Positions 1-5,489 of a DNA stretch of 33,590 nt are shown piece by piece. The notes beneath the pieces are model-generated. The model was not told the DNA's origin and made no database searches. It was given only the letters and a program-made list of their open reading frames with translations. The position numbers and the translations under genes were made by a program. Source of the DNA: Desulfovibrio sp. (GTDB taxonomy: Bacteria; Desulfobacterota; Desulfovibrionia; Desulfovibrionales; Desulfovibrionaceae); contig NZ_WASP01000009.1 in the NCBI RefSeq assembly GCF_009712225.1, positions 1-33,590 on the forward strand, given 5' to 3'. Position 1 is the first letter of the stretch, and each line of letters opens with the position of its first letter.

Positions 1-360
1 TCAAGACGATGAAATACTGCCCGACCTTCCCGAAAAGGTTCGGCTCGATCCAGGACGCCAGGGCGTTCTGCGTCCAGTTCTTCCAATGGTACAACCACGA
101 CCATCATCACACCGGCATCGGCCTGATGACGCCTTGGCAGGTTCATTCCGGACAAGCCCCGACCATCCGCGAAACCCGCCTGAAAACATTGGCCGACGTG
201 TATGCAAAAAATCCACAGCGCTTCGTCAGAAAGCCGCCTCAGCCACCGGAATTGCCGGATGCCGCCTGGATCAATCCGCCGGAAAAGAAGGCCGCCGCGT
301 GAACGCCGATGAGCTTAAACTCACGCCGGCGCCTGTCGCAAAATCATTGACACGTTCCGA
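1..360 (+). mobile_element. Right end of an IS3-family insertion sequence (left part outside window)
   Basis: The window opens inside the transposase and continues through its stop codon at 300-302 into about 60 bases of non-coding DNA. The last bases, around 335-360 (ending TCATTGACACGTTCCG), look like the outer inverted repeat of IS3-type elements, but the other end is outside the window, so the repeat and any target duplication cannot be confirmed. The next gene, on the opposite strand, stops at 371, only about ten bases beyond the presumed IS end. The element therefore probably landed at the 3' end of that gene or clipped its last codons. Confidence 0.6.
3..302 (+). CDS. IS3-family transposase OrfB, C-terminal fragment
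   Basis: This is the end of a DDE transposase (integrase core, rve domain) that moves the insertion sequence. The reading frame is open from the first complete codon at position 3. The visible part matches the conserved tail of IS3 OrfB proteins: a K-T-x-K-Y start, a FGSIQDARAFC block, FFQWYNHDHHHTGIG and the LMTPWQVHSGQ block. In relatives the catalytic glutamate of the DDE triad lies only a few residues before the K-T-x-K-Y segment, so it should be just left of the window. Nothing suggests a frameshift or truncation within the visible 99 residues. Which IS3 subgroup it belongs to cannot be told from this fragment. Confidence 0.85.
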   Translation, partial: KTMKYCPTFPKRFGSIQDARAFCVQFFQWYNHDHHHTGIGLMTPWQVHSGQAPTIRETRLKTLADVYAKNPQRFVRKPPQPPELPDAAWINPPEKKAAA

Positions 361-370
361 AGCGATTGCG

Positions 371-1003
371 TTATTCAGCGGACGAGGCTACCGCCTGTTG
401 GCTCGCTGAAAGAGCACTGAGCGCCGCAGATTTTGCATCTCCCAGAGTGGTGAAATCTCCAACGATGCCGGGTTTGCCGGAGGCCTCGTTCAACCGGACT
501 TTCCAACGAATACCTTTCTGCAATGCCCGACGGTCAATTTGTCCAACCTTCGTGCCACCCTGGAGAATGCCGCCACCGCTCGTGAAGGCGACGCAGTCCC
601 GCTCGAGCGACGGAGCGCACTGCTCCCGCTGGTCGCGGGCGGCGCACAGGCTGGCCGCCAAATCTCGAACCTGCCTAATGTCGCCAGCGCGGTTTGGCAC
701 CCACACTCGGATCTGTTTCTCATTCCGGGCGAGGTGACCTGCTTCTGCCTCGCGCACTCTCTGTGCTTTCGTCTTCGCCATGGTCTGTACCGCTTCGATC
801 TTCCTTTGGACGAGGCGACCCGCTTTAGGCCTTAGATCACAGTAATGGGTCGGCCGGACCTGCCAACCGCCAGGCACAGTTTTCCAGCCCCAGCCGTCCA
901 CTTCGGCCACCACCCATCCGCGTTTCGGTTCGAGCACGAGAGCTTTGCCCTTCTGAGGGGCCGGGCCGGTCTTTGGCCAAGCGATGATAGGTTTCACATC
1001 CAT
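371..1003 (-). CDS. Hypothetical protein, 210 residues, with an RHH-like central segment
   Basis: Not recognised as a named family. The ATG at 1003 is preceded by AAGGGG about six bases upstream. The first 65 residues are rich in Trp and Gly (DGWGW, PGGWQV) and look like a small beta-rich unit. The middle (about 76-120) begins MAKTKAQRVREAEAGH and contains NEKQIRVWVPNRAGDIRQVRDLA. That resembles short ribbon-helix-helix or antitoxin-like plasmid proteins whose core reads 'V-R-x-x-V-W-V-P...I-R-x-L-A'. The C-terminal part is Gly/Ala-rich. It is the last gene of the leftward operon and ends ten bases from the IS end, so its natural C-terminus may have been altered. No membrane segment or signal peptide is visible. 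Confidence 0.6.
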   Translation of the reverse strand: MDVKPIIAWPKTGPAPQKGKALVLEPKRGWVVAEVDGWGWKTVPGGWQVRPTHYCDLRPKAGRLVQRKIEAVQTMAKTKAQRVREAEAGHLARNEKQIRVWVPNRAGDIRQVRDLAASLCAARDQREQCAPSLERDCVAFTSGGGILQGGTKVGQIDRRALQKGIRWKVRLNEASGKPGIVGDFTTLGDAKSAALSALSASQQAVASSAE

Positions 1004-1015
1004 GGTCGCCCCTTG

Positions 1016-1366
1016 TCAGTCCTCGACCGGATCGGACGAAACGTCCTGATCGCGAATCTTCTTCCATGCTGCCTTGCTACGGCGGCGGTGCAACTTTCGC
1101 TCCGCCAAACGGCGGCGGATCGCGTCTTCGTCGGTGGTTTCGAGTGCCGCCATGATCTCGTTGTGGGTGCAGTTGCGCACCGACAGCAGCATGTTCTTTC
1201 CGGCGGCCGCGACCGCGGCGGGATACATTGTCTCGATGTGGGCCGCCACAGCCTTGCCGATGTCCATGGCGATCTCTTTGACCAGATCCGGCGAGAACGG
1301 CGAGGGTTCGCTGCCAGGAATCGCAGGGACCTGGGCGGGGGTCGCAATATCGTTTTTTGCGCTCAA
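1016..1366 (-). CDS. Hypothetical protein, 116 residues, TTG start
   Basis: Function unknown. I place the start at the TTG at 1366 because a strong GAGGAGG ribosome site lies six bases upstream, overlapping the stop of the preceding gene. The in-frame ATG further upstream (1423) would overlap that gene by 47 bases and has no good site. The N-terminus is Pro/Ser-rich, followed by a probable helix (LVKEIAMDIGKAVAAHIETMY). The tail is strongly basic (RRRLAERKLHRRRSKAAWKK) and then acidic (VSSDPVED). The basic helix suggests contact with nucleic acid, but that is only a guess. It sits 12 bases before the next gene of the operon. Confidence 0.6.
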   Translation of the reverse strand: MSAKNDIATPAQVPAIPGSEPSPFSPDLVKEIAMDIGKAVAAHIETMYPAAVAAAGKNMLLSVRNCTHNEIMAALETTDEDAIRRRLAERKLHRRRSKAAWKKIRDQDVSSDPVED

Positions 1367-1376
1367 AAGGGCCTCC

Positions 1377-1619
1377 TCAGATTGACGGTGCAGCGGAGGG
1401 TTCCTTCGCGGGAGCCCGGTCACGCGCCCAGGCAGCGAAGTCTGCCAGACTCATCGAAGCGTGCGAGACATAACAGGCGGGCGGGTTTTCGCCGACTTCC
1501 ACCCGGAACAGCACGCGGTTGTCGTCGATATCGAACGGGGTGCGATGGCTGCCGAGCCCGCGTTCCCAGTCGATCTCCCCGACAAAAGTGACGCCGACCT
1601 CGATGTCTCTGGCCTTCAT
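1377..1619 (-). CDS. Hypothetical protein, 80 residues
   Basis: Small protein of unknown function in the leftward operon. Two tandem ATGs are present. The second (1619) has the better spacing, six bases from the GGAG of the upstream site, so MKARDIEVG is the likely start. The sequence alternates beta-like stretches (VGVTFVGEI, NRVLFRVEVG) with a helical end (MSLADFAAWARD) and a Pro/Ala tail. Its stop codon lies inside the ribosome-binding site of the following gene, so the two are probably translationally coupled. No Cys clusters, membrane segments or catalytic motifs are visible. Confidence 0.6.
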   Translation of the reverse strand: MKARDIEVGVTFVGEIDWERGLGSHRTPFDIDDNRVLFRVEVGENPPACYVSHASMSLADFAAWARDRAPAKEPSAAPSI

Positions 1620-1630
1620 CATTTTCTCCT

Positions 1631-1822
1631 TTACCGACCCGCCGTAGCGACGTGGAATAAGGCTTCGAGGCCCAATCCCGTGAAGACGACATAGAGGTTG
1701 TCCTGCGCCGCGCCGTCACTGCCGTGCCCTTCGGCCTCACGAAGAAAACCCGCGTCCTTGAGGTTGCGCGCCACCCGAATCTCAGCGGTTGTCGCGCTCC
1801 CGTCGAAATTGGCGTTGTCATC
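1631..1822 (-). CDS. Hypothetical small protein (63 codons) with unresolved start or frameshift
   Basis: A 63-codon open stretch ends in TAA at 1631-1633, 12 bases before the next gene. Its composition is protein-like: an acidic start DDNANFDGSATTAE, a helix IRVARNLKDAGFLREAEG, then NLYVVFTGLGLEALFHVA. It has no ATG, GTG or TTG in frame. The only well-placed ATG (1819-1821, behind GAGGGG) is in the neighbouring frame, one base away, and that frame gives an Arg-rich product that looks like a shadow. Either one base has been lost next to the start codon, or the start is non-standard. I list the coding frame, not the frame of the ATG. Confidence 0.5.
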   Translation of the reverse strand, partial: DDNANFDGSATTAEIRVARNLKDAGFLREAEGHGSDGAAQDNLYVVFTGLGLEALFHVATAGR

Positions 1823-1832
1823 TTCGTGCCCC

Positions 1833-2054
1833 TCAAAGGATTTTGGCGTCGGTGACGCCCATAGCCTGGTCGGCTGCGATCAGTGCACGGCAGGCCGGGC
1901 AGTCAGCATCGCGCAACTTGTCGCCCTCGAGGTCGTCGGGGCATGCTCCGCGATAGATGTGCCTCACCCGGCCGGCGGCGACGTCGGCCAGCTGGCCGAT
2001 CAGATCCGCAGCATCGTCGAAGTTATGGGCGCCCAAATCATCGATCAAAGTCAC
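1833..2054 (-). CDS. Hypothetical protein, 73 residues, GTG start, possible zinc-binding Cys pair
   Basis: Unknown function. The GTG at 2054 overlaps the stop of the upstream gene (GTGA) and has GGGAGG at good distance, which is typical translational coupling. The N-terminal half is acidic and helical (DDLGAHNFDDAADLIGQLADVAAG). The C-terminal half has three Cys: one in RGACPDD and a CPAC pair in DADCPACRALIAADQ. This could form a small metal site, but a fourth ligand is not obvious unless His32 contributes. No family match is recognised. Confidence 0.6.
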   Translation of the reverse strand: MTLIDDLGAHNFDDAADLIGQLADVAAGRVRHIYRGACPDDLEGDKLRDADCPACRALIAADQAMGVTDAKIL

Positions 2055-2476
2055 GGATACCTCCCGTTAGTGGCCGCGCCCTGTGGCGCGGTTAATCTTC
2101 TCGCCCCCTCATCGCTCTCTCCCGAAAAGCTGATGCCGGGCAAGTAGCCAAGCAACTTTCTCACGCCCTGTACAACGTAACGGTCGCGCAGCGCTATGCG
2201 ATTCTGGCGCGTCTCGGGGGAAAGGCGATCGTCTTCCGCAGCCTCGAAAAACCAGTCAAGCGATTCGGCCTCAGCGATCGTCAAGAAGGTCAAAGGCTGA
2301 TGATGCTCGTCGCGCAGTTCGACCAGAGCCGGAATAATCGCGTCAAGACGATCCTCACGTTCACAGAGATCTTCATGCGACAGGGGGGCTTGGTCGACGA
2401 TCAGTTGGTTGATCAGGGCAATGACCTGGTCGGCGGTTAGACCGTCGAGAGGATTGAAGGTATTGGACGTGGGCAA
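2051..2476 (-). CDS. Hypothetical protein, 141 residues, TTG start
   Basis: Unknown function. The start is TTG at 2476, five bases after a GGGAGG site. The sequence is mainly helical and acidic: LDGLTADQVIALINQLIVD, then DLCEREDRLDAIIPALVELRDEH, then IAEAESLDWFFEAAEDDRLS and a basic C-terminal stretch VQGVRKLLGYL. It contains no membrane segment and only one Cys. It is coupled to the 73-residue gene downstream by a 4-base overlap. Soluble all-alpha accessory proteins of this kind are common in plasmid and phage early operons, but nothing here gives a specific role. Confidence 0.6.
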   Translation of the reverse strand: MPTSNTFNPLDGLTADQVIALINQLIVDQAPLSHEDLCEREDRLDAIIPALVELRDEHHQPLTFLTIAEAESLDWFFEAAEDDRLSPETRQNRIALRDRYVVQGVRKLLGYLPGISFSGESDEGARRLTAPQGAATNGRYP

Positions 2477-2486
2477 TGAGGCCTCC

Positions 2487-2663
2487 CTACAGGTCGAAAC
2501 GCTTGACGGTCATTTCCTCGCCGTCGAGCAGGGCACGGGACAAATCCCAAAAGCGGGTCAGAAAGCGGCTCGAATTGCCCTGCGGAAATTCCTCTTCCTC
2601 ACCGTTCGGCTTGACGATCACGAACACGCTCACATCCGGGTCAGCCAGATCATCCTCGTTCAC
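2487..2663 (-). CDS. Hypothetical protein, 58 residues, GTG start
   Basis: Small acidic protein of unknown function. I prefer GTG at 2663, eight bases from GGAG, over the in-frame TTG at 2669, which is only two bases from it. The sequence has a beta-strand-like core (PDVSVFVIVKPNG), a run of four Glu, then FPQGNSSRFLTRFWDLSRALLDGEEM and a basic end VKRFDL. The length and the spacing to both neighbours (10 and 19 bases) fit a real operon member. No family is recognised. Confidence 0.5.
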   Translation of the reverse strand: MNEDDLADPDVSVFVIVKPNGEEEEFPQGNSSRFLTRFWDLSRALLDGEEMTVKRFDL

Positions 2664-2682
2664 GGGCAAGGCTCCGTCGTGA

Positions 2683-2928
2683 TCATTTGTCAGCGGTCAG
2701 GACGAATGGGCTGGCCTGCAATTTGGCCGCCCAAGTGTCATCGCCGCTCGCCTCAGCCTGGATGGCGGCGTCGAGCATGTCTTCGGTTTCCTCGATCGGC
2801 ACCACGACCAAGTCGGCAGCATCAAACTCCAGCATGATGCGACGCCCGATGTCTTGGAGCGATACCGCCTGGTTGACCATCTGGGTGATGACGGCGGCGA
2901 GATCGGCTCGCGTCTGAATTGTCCTCAA
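2683..2928 (-). CDS. Hypothetical protein, 81 residues, TTG start
   Basis: Unknown function. The start is the TTG at 2928, which follows GGGAGG by six bases. The longer frame up to 2985 would overlap the Cys-rich gene and adds an implausible Arg-rich N-terminus. The protein is helical at the start (TRADLAAVITQMVNQAVSLQDIGRRIML), then has a strand-like FDAADLVVVPI and a long acidic helix EETEDMLDAAIQAEASGDDTWAAKLQ. Soluble, without Cys. It follows the Cys-rich protein by 16 bases in the same operon. Confidence 0.55.
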   Translation of the reverse strand: MRTIQTRADLAAVITQMVNQAVSLQDIGRRIMLEFDAADLVVVPIEETEDMLDAAIQAEASGDDTWAAKLQASPFVLTADK

Positions 2929-2944
2929 CAGGACCTCCCGTTTG

Positions 2945-3085
2945 TCAGTCTTTGTTGGGAGGCAGCGGCGCGGGCTGTTCCCCATGATTGGGCACCCAGT
3001 TGCAGAACGCGCCGGTTTCGGGGTGACACGTCGCCGGACAGTAGTCGGCGTTCCAACGGCGGCAGTCTTCGCATCTCTTCTGCAC
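2945..3085 (-). CDS. Small Cys-rich protein, 46 residues, probable zinc ribbon
   Basis: A short gene found by reading the frame directly. GTG at 3085 is preceded by AAGGGGA about ten bases upstream, and the frame ends in TGA at 2945-2947. The product has five Cys in 46 residues: a CEDC pair at 5-8, Cys16 and Cys20 with His21 (YCPATCH), and Cys28 (FCNW). Spacing C-x2-C...C-x3-C-H...C is that of a compact metal-binding knuckle. The C-terminus is Pro-rich (EQPAPLPPNKD). Such proteins on mobile elements often act as small DNA- or protein-binding adaptors, but no family is recognised here. An overlapping Arg-rich reading frame (2925-3110) is a shadow. Confidence 0.6.
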   Translation of the reverse strand: MQKRCEDCRRWNADYCPATCHPETGAFCNWVPNHGEQPAPLPPNKD

Positions 3086-3106
3086 GGACAAAGTTCCCCT
3101 TTAAGT

Positions 3107-3601
3107 TCATGCGGTCAACGGCTGGTGAGGCGTTCCACCGAAGGCTAGCCGATCATATACTTCCCGCAGCAGCGTCTCGTCTCGAAGCTCCGTTTCCAGG
3201 CAGTAAAACGGGCGATTGAGAAACCAGGCTTGGTCTGCCGCACTGACCTCGGAAAACGCCAGCCCGCGGACCGCGAATTTGCCATCGACGAAGCCCACGA
3301 TCGCCGTGATGCGCTGCTGGCCATCCAACAGCCAACGGTCGTAAACATAACCTTCTTCAAGATCCTTGTTGACTACGTACGGCGGTACCGGCAACTCATC
3401 GAGGATGCTCTCAATCAACCTGACCTTTTGTTCCAAAGACCAGACTGGTGGGCGCTGAAATGGCGGCAGGATAAACGAACCCAACGCTCGTTCGCCCGGC
3501 AGCACCGCTCGATGCAGACGCCGTCCGCCGGCGAGCACCATTTCGACGCTGTAGGCCCGATCCTGCGCCCGGAACCATGATCCTCGCCAAGACCGCACCA
3601 T
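3107..3601 (-). CDS. DUF262-like protein (short, ParB/GmrS-type fold), 164 residues
   Basis: Start ATG at 3601, with GGAG 6-7 bases upstream. The central part carries the DUF262 signature: LPPFQRPPVWSLEQKVRLIESIL, then LPVPPYVVN, then DRWLLDGQQRITAI. The DGQQR motif (about residues 94-98) is the nucleotide- or DNA-handling motif of the ParB/Srx-like fold found in GmrSD type IV restriction enzymes and many mobile-element proteins. Full GmrS/GmrD proteins are several hundred residues with an HNH (DUF1524) domain, which is absent here. This is therefore a stand-alone DUF262 domain that continues only to FSEVSAADQAWFLNRPF and a short helical tail. Role unknown; it may bind or process nucleotides or DNA in defence or element maintenance. 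Confidence 0.75.
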   Translation of the reverse strand: MVRSWRGSWFRAQDRAYSVEMVLAGGRRLHRAVLPGERALGSFILPPFQRPPVWSLEQKVRLIESILDELPVPPYVVNKDLEEGYVYDRWLLDGQQRITAIVGFVDGKFAVRGLAFSEVSAADQAWFLNRPFYCLETELRDETLLREVYDRLAFGGTPHQPLTA

Positions 3602-3657
3602 TTTCACTCCATCACAGGTAGCCAAGCGAAACGCTCAATACGGCCCCTCTCTGCATC

Positions 3658-4167
3658 TCAAATTGACCGAGTGGAGCGCTGATCTAGATAAGCGCGATCT
3701 GCTACGGTCAGCGTCTGAAACCAGGCCAAAAAGGCAGCATGTTCCGCCGTCAACTCTCGCGCGAAATCCTCCGCCGACTCGAGATCGTCGAACTGGCCGC
3801 CAGCGTCTTGCACGGTGAAGGTGGACCCGTCGAGATTCCTGCCTTTGAAGGTCATCGTATAACAACCCGGATCGCCGCCGACCTCGAAATAACCTTCGCA
3901 GGTAAAGCGCGCGGTATGGCGCAGCCTCACCTTTCCGCCACTCAACTGCTCGATCAGTTCAGAACGATACATTCCAATGGACCCCTTATTCCTGGCCGAC
4001 AGCGGACACGCTGCGCTAAAACCGCGCGGCAACTGCGCGCCCAGAACTGCGCTTGCCCGGTCACGGATGTCATCCAGACGGGCATGCGGCGCCAAATTAG
4101 CCACCGCACGCATCACAGCAATATCGACTGTTTCGGGAGCGATGGCGCGGATGTCAGTGTTGGTCAA
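3658..4167 (-). CDS. Hypothetical protein, 169 residues, first gene of the leftward operon
   Basis: Unknown function. I choose TTG at 4167, five bases after GGAGA; a GTG at 4179 is the alternative. The N-terminal 50 residues are helical (ETVDIAVMRAVANLAPHARLDDIRDRASAVLG). A middle beta-rich part follows (KVRLRHTARFTCEGYFEVGGDPGCYTMTFKGRNLDGSTFTVQDAGG), and the end is helical and acidic (DLESAEDFARELTAEHAAFLAWFQTLTVADRAYLDQ). The gene lies directly behind the promoter with two palindromic operators, with a leader of only about 20 bases, so its expression should respond to the unknown repressor that reads those sites. Confidence 0.6.
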   Translation of the reverse strand: MTNTDIRAIAPETVDIAVMRAVANLAPHARLDDIRDRASAVLGAQLPRGFSAACPLSARNKGSIGMYRSELIEQLSGGKVRLRHTARFTCEGYFEVGGDPGCYTMTFKGRNLDGSTFTVQDAGGQFDDLESAEDFARELTAEHAAFLAWFQTLTVADRAYLDQRSTRSI

Positions 4168-4194
4168 GGTTGTCTCCACAACTGAGATGGACTC

Positions 4195-4247
4195 AGTATA
4201 TCGCTACGCCGTAGCGGCGCAATTAGAAACGCTACGGCGTAGCGATA
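4195..4247 (-). promoter_or_regulatory. Leftward promoter with two palindromic operators
   Basis: On the minus strand there is TTGCGC (4217-4222), a 16-base spacer and TATACT (4195-4200), pointing at the gene starting at 4167. The spacer contains the palindrome GCTACGCCGTAGC (4203-4215). A second copy, GCTACGGCGTAGC (4231-4243), lies just upstream of the -35. The two are mirror images and together form a perfect 17-base inverted repeat (4199-4215 and 4231-4247) with a 15-base gap, 28 bases centre to centre. One operator between -35 and -10 and another just upstream is a classic repressor arrangement. The repressor is not identifiable in the immediate neighbourhood. Confidence 0.75.
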
Positions 4248-4330
4248 AGGCTGACAGACCTTACAAATTCCGCCAAGCCAAAAATCAACTGGCGGATGGC
4301 CGAAAACCACCGGCTATATCGCTCAAAAGC

Positions 4331-4345
4331 GTCTCAAATTGAGAC
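4331..4345 (-). terminator. Possible hairpin terminator at the end of the PP-loop pseudogene
   Basis: The palindrome GTCTCAAATTGAGAC overlaps the stop codon of the leftward PP-loop gene. In the transcript it can fold into a 5 bp stem with a 5-base loop, followed by GCTTTTG. Stem and U-run are both short, so termination would be weak. The alternative is a protein-binding palindrome. Confidence 0.3.
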
Positions 4346-5341
4346 CGTTGGCCTTGCGCGATCAGGGTCCGCTATGCGGCCGTCGCAAGGTCCGCAGCGG
4401 CCGCTTGGGCGCCGTCGCCTCTCCTGGCGCAGAAAATCGACAAAAGACAGATCTGGATGCTGTTGGATCGCCCGGAGCAAGGTCTCGTCATCGACGTGCT
4501 GCAGCGCAGGGGACAGGCCAACCCGATGGTCGTGATAGGCCAAAACCATACGCACATCCATTGGTGCCGACTCACTGGCATAGGAGCGCCAGCTGAAGCC
4601 GCGCCCCAACCCCTTGACTGATTCCAGCCCGCGTTCCACCGCGCCATCTTCGACGGCGATCGCCAAGCCAAAGTTGTCGGGTTCTGTGCGTGCCAGCTCG
4701 TCGATCTCCGCTTTCTGCATCGAAGGACAGAAGACGCAGCTGCTCTTAGGCGGCACAGGCAGACCTGCCGCGGCGATGATATCCGAACACGCCTCGCGGT
4801 TTATTTCCCATTCGATCAGCGGATACCAGTTGACGCAGCCAGGGCTGTCCTTGCCGTGACTTTTCCCGGCACGACAACGATCGCGCGGATCGGCGTCATA
4901 CCCGATCGCCTTTACGACATGTGGAACAGACGCCCAACACGTGGACTTGTTGCTCCACCCAAAATGCCGGCGAATGAAAGCGTCCTGCGGATCGATTTTC
5001 CAGACAATGGAGCACTGGTGTTTGTTGAAGGCCAGCGCCGGCAGCACTCGACACCGTAACAGGGCGTCACCGATCGATTGATCTCCGCTGCGGGGACGGG
5101 GATTCTTGACCACTGTCACGGCCGGGAAGCCCACCTTGCTCAGTCAGGCGTTGATGATGTCGAGATACGCGTAGGTGGAGTGCTTCTCACTACCGACGTC
5201 GGCAAACAAGATTAGATCCGGACGAATGCCCCGATTGTGCATTTCGACCAACAAGGCCGTTGAGTCAACACCCATACCGTAACTGACGACCAGAGGCGGT
5301 TTGGTATTGATACCCATAAATAATGGGAGTTGTGCGGCCAT
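4334..5341 (-). pseudogene. PP-loop ATPase of the PAPS-reductase family, interrupted by an in-frame TGA
   Basis: The reading frame runs from ATG 5341 to TGA 4334, broken only by a TGA at codon 66 (5144-5146). The first 65 residues hold the PP-loop SYGMGVDSTALL and the following LILFADVGSEK. The frame then resumes as LSKVGFPAVTVVKNP, where family members usually read W-L-x-x-V/I-G-F-P. A single TGG-to-TGA change explains the break. The rest carries typical later elements: CSIVWKIDPQ, a Cys-rich SSCVFCPSMQK, and WYPLIEWEINREAC. The family adenylates or reduces small sulfur compounds, or in DndC-like proteins activates sulfur for nucleic acids; phage and plasmid members are mostly uncharacterised. 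It is the gene next to the radical SAM protein. Unless the TGA is read through, the product is inactive. Confidence 0.75.
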
Positions 5342-5371
5342 AAGTACTGCCTGTAACCCGTTAACAAAAAC

Positions 5372-5399
5372 AGGCTATCAGGGCGTCAAAGCCTCACGA
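5372..5399 (-). promoter_or_regulatory. Promoter of the AAATTGT-N17-ATAG type before the PP-loop gene
   Basis: Minus strand AAATCGT at 5396-5402, then 17 bases, then ATAG at 5375-5378. In hexamer terms this is TCGTGA (5394-5399), a 16-base spacer and TAGCCT (5372-5377). It matches the spacing of four other promoters in the window and lies about 35 bases upstream of the ATG at 5341. Confidence 0.5.
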
Positions 5400-5489
5400 T
5401 TTGGTCCAAGATGGACTTTCGACAGTCGCGAAATGTGGTGAACATCTTGAGCGCCACAACACCTCTGCCTCAAATGGCTGCGACGCTTC

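Noticed and set aside
4199..4247. The 17-base inverted repeat as a transcription terminator
   Set aside because: It surrounds the -35 box of a good promoter, each arm is itself palindromic, and no U-run follows on either strand.
5144..5146. TGA read as Trp or selenocysteine
   Set aside because: Many genes in the window end in TGA, so the code is standard, and no selenocysteine insertion-type stem-loop is evident after the stop.
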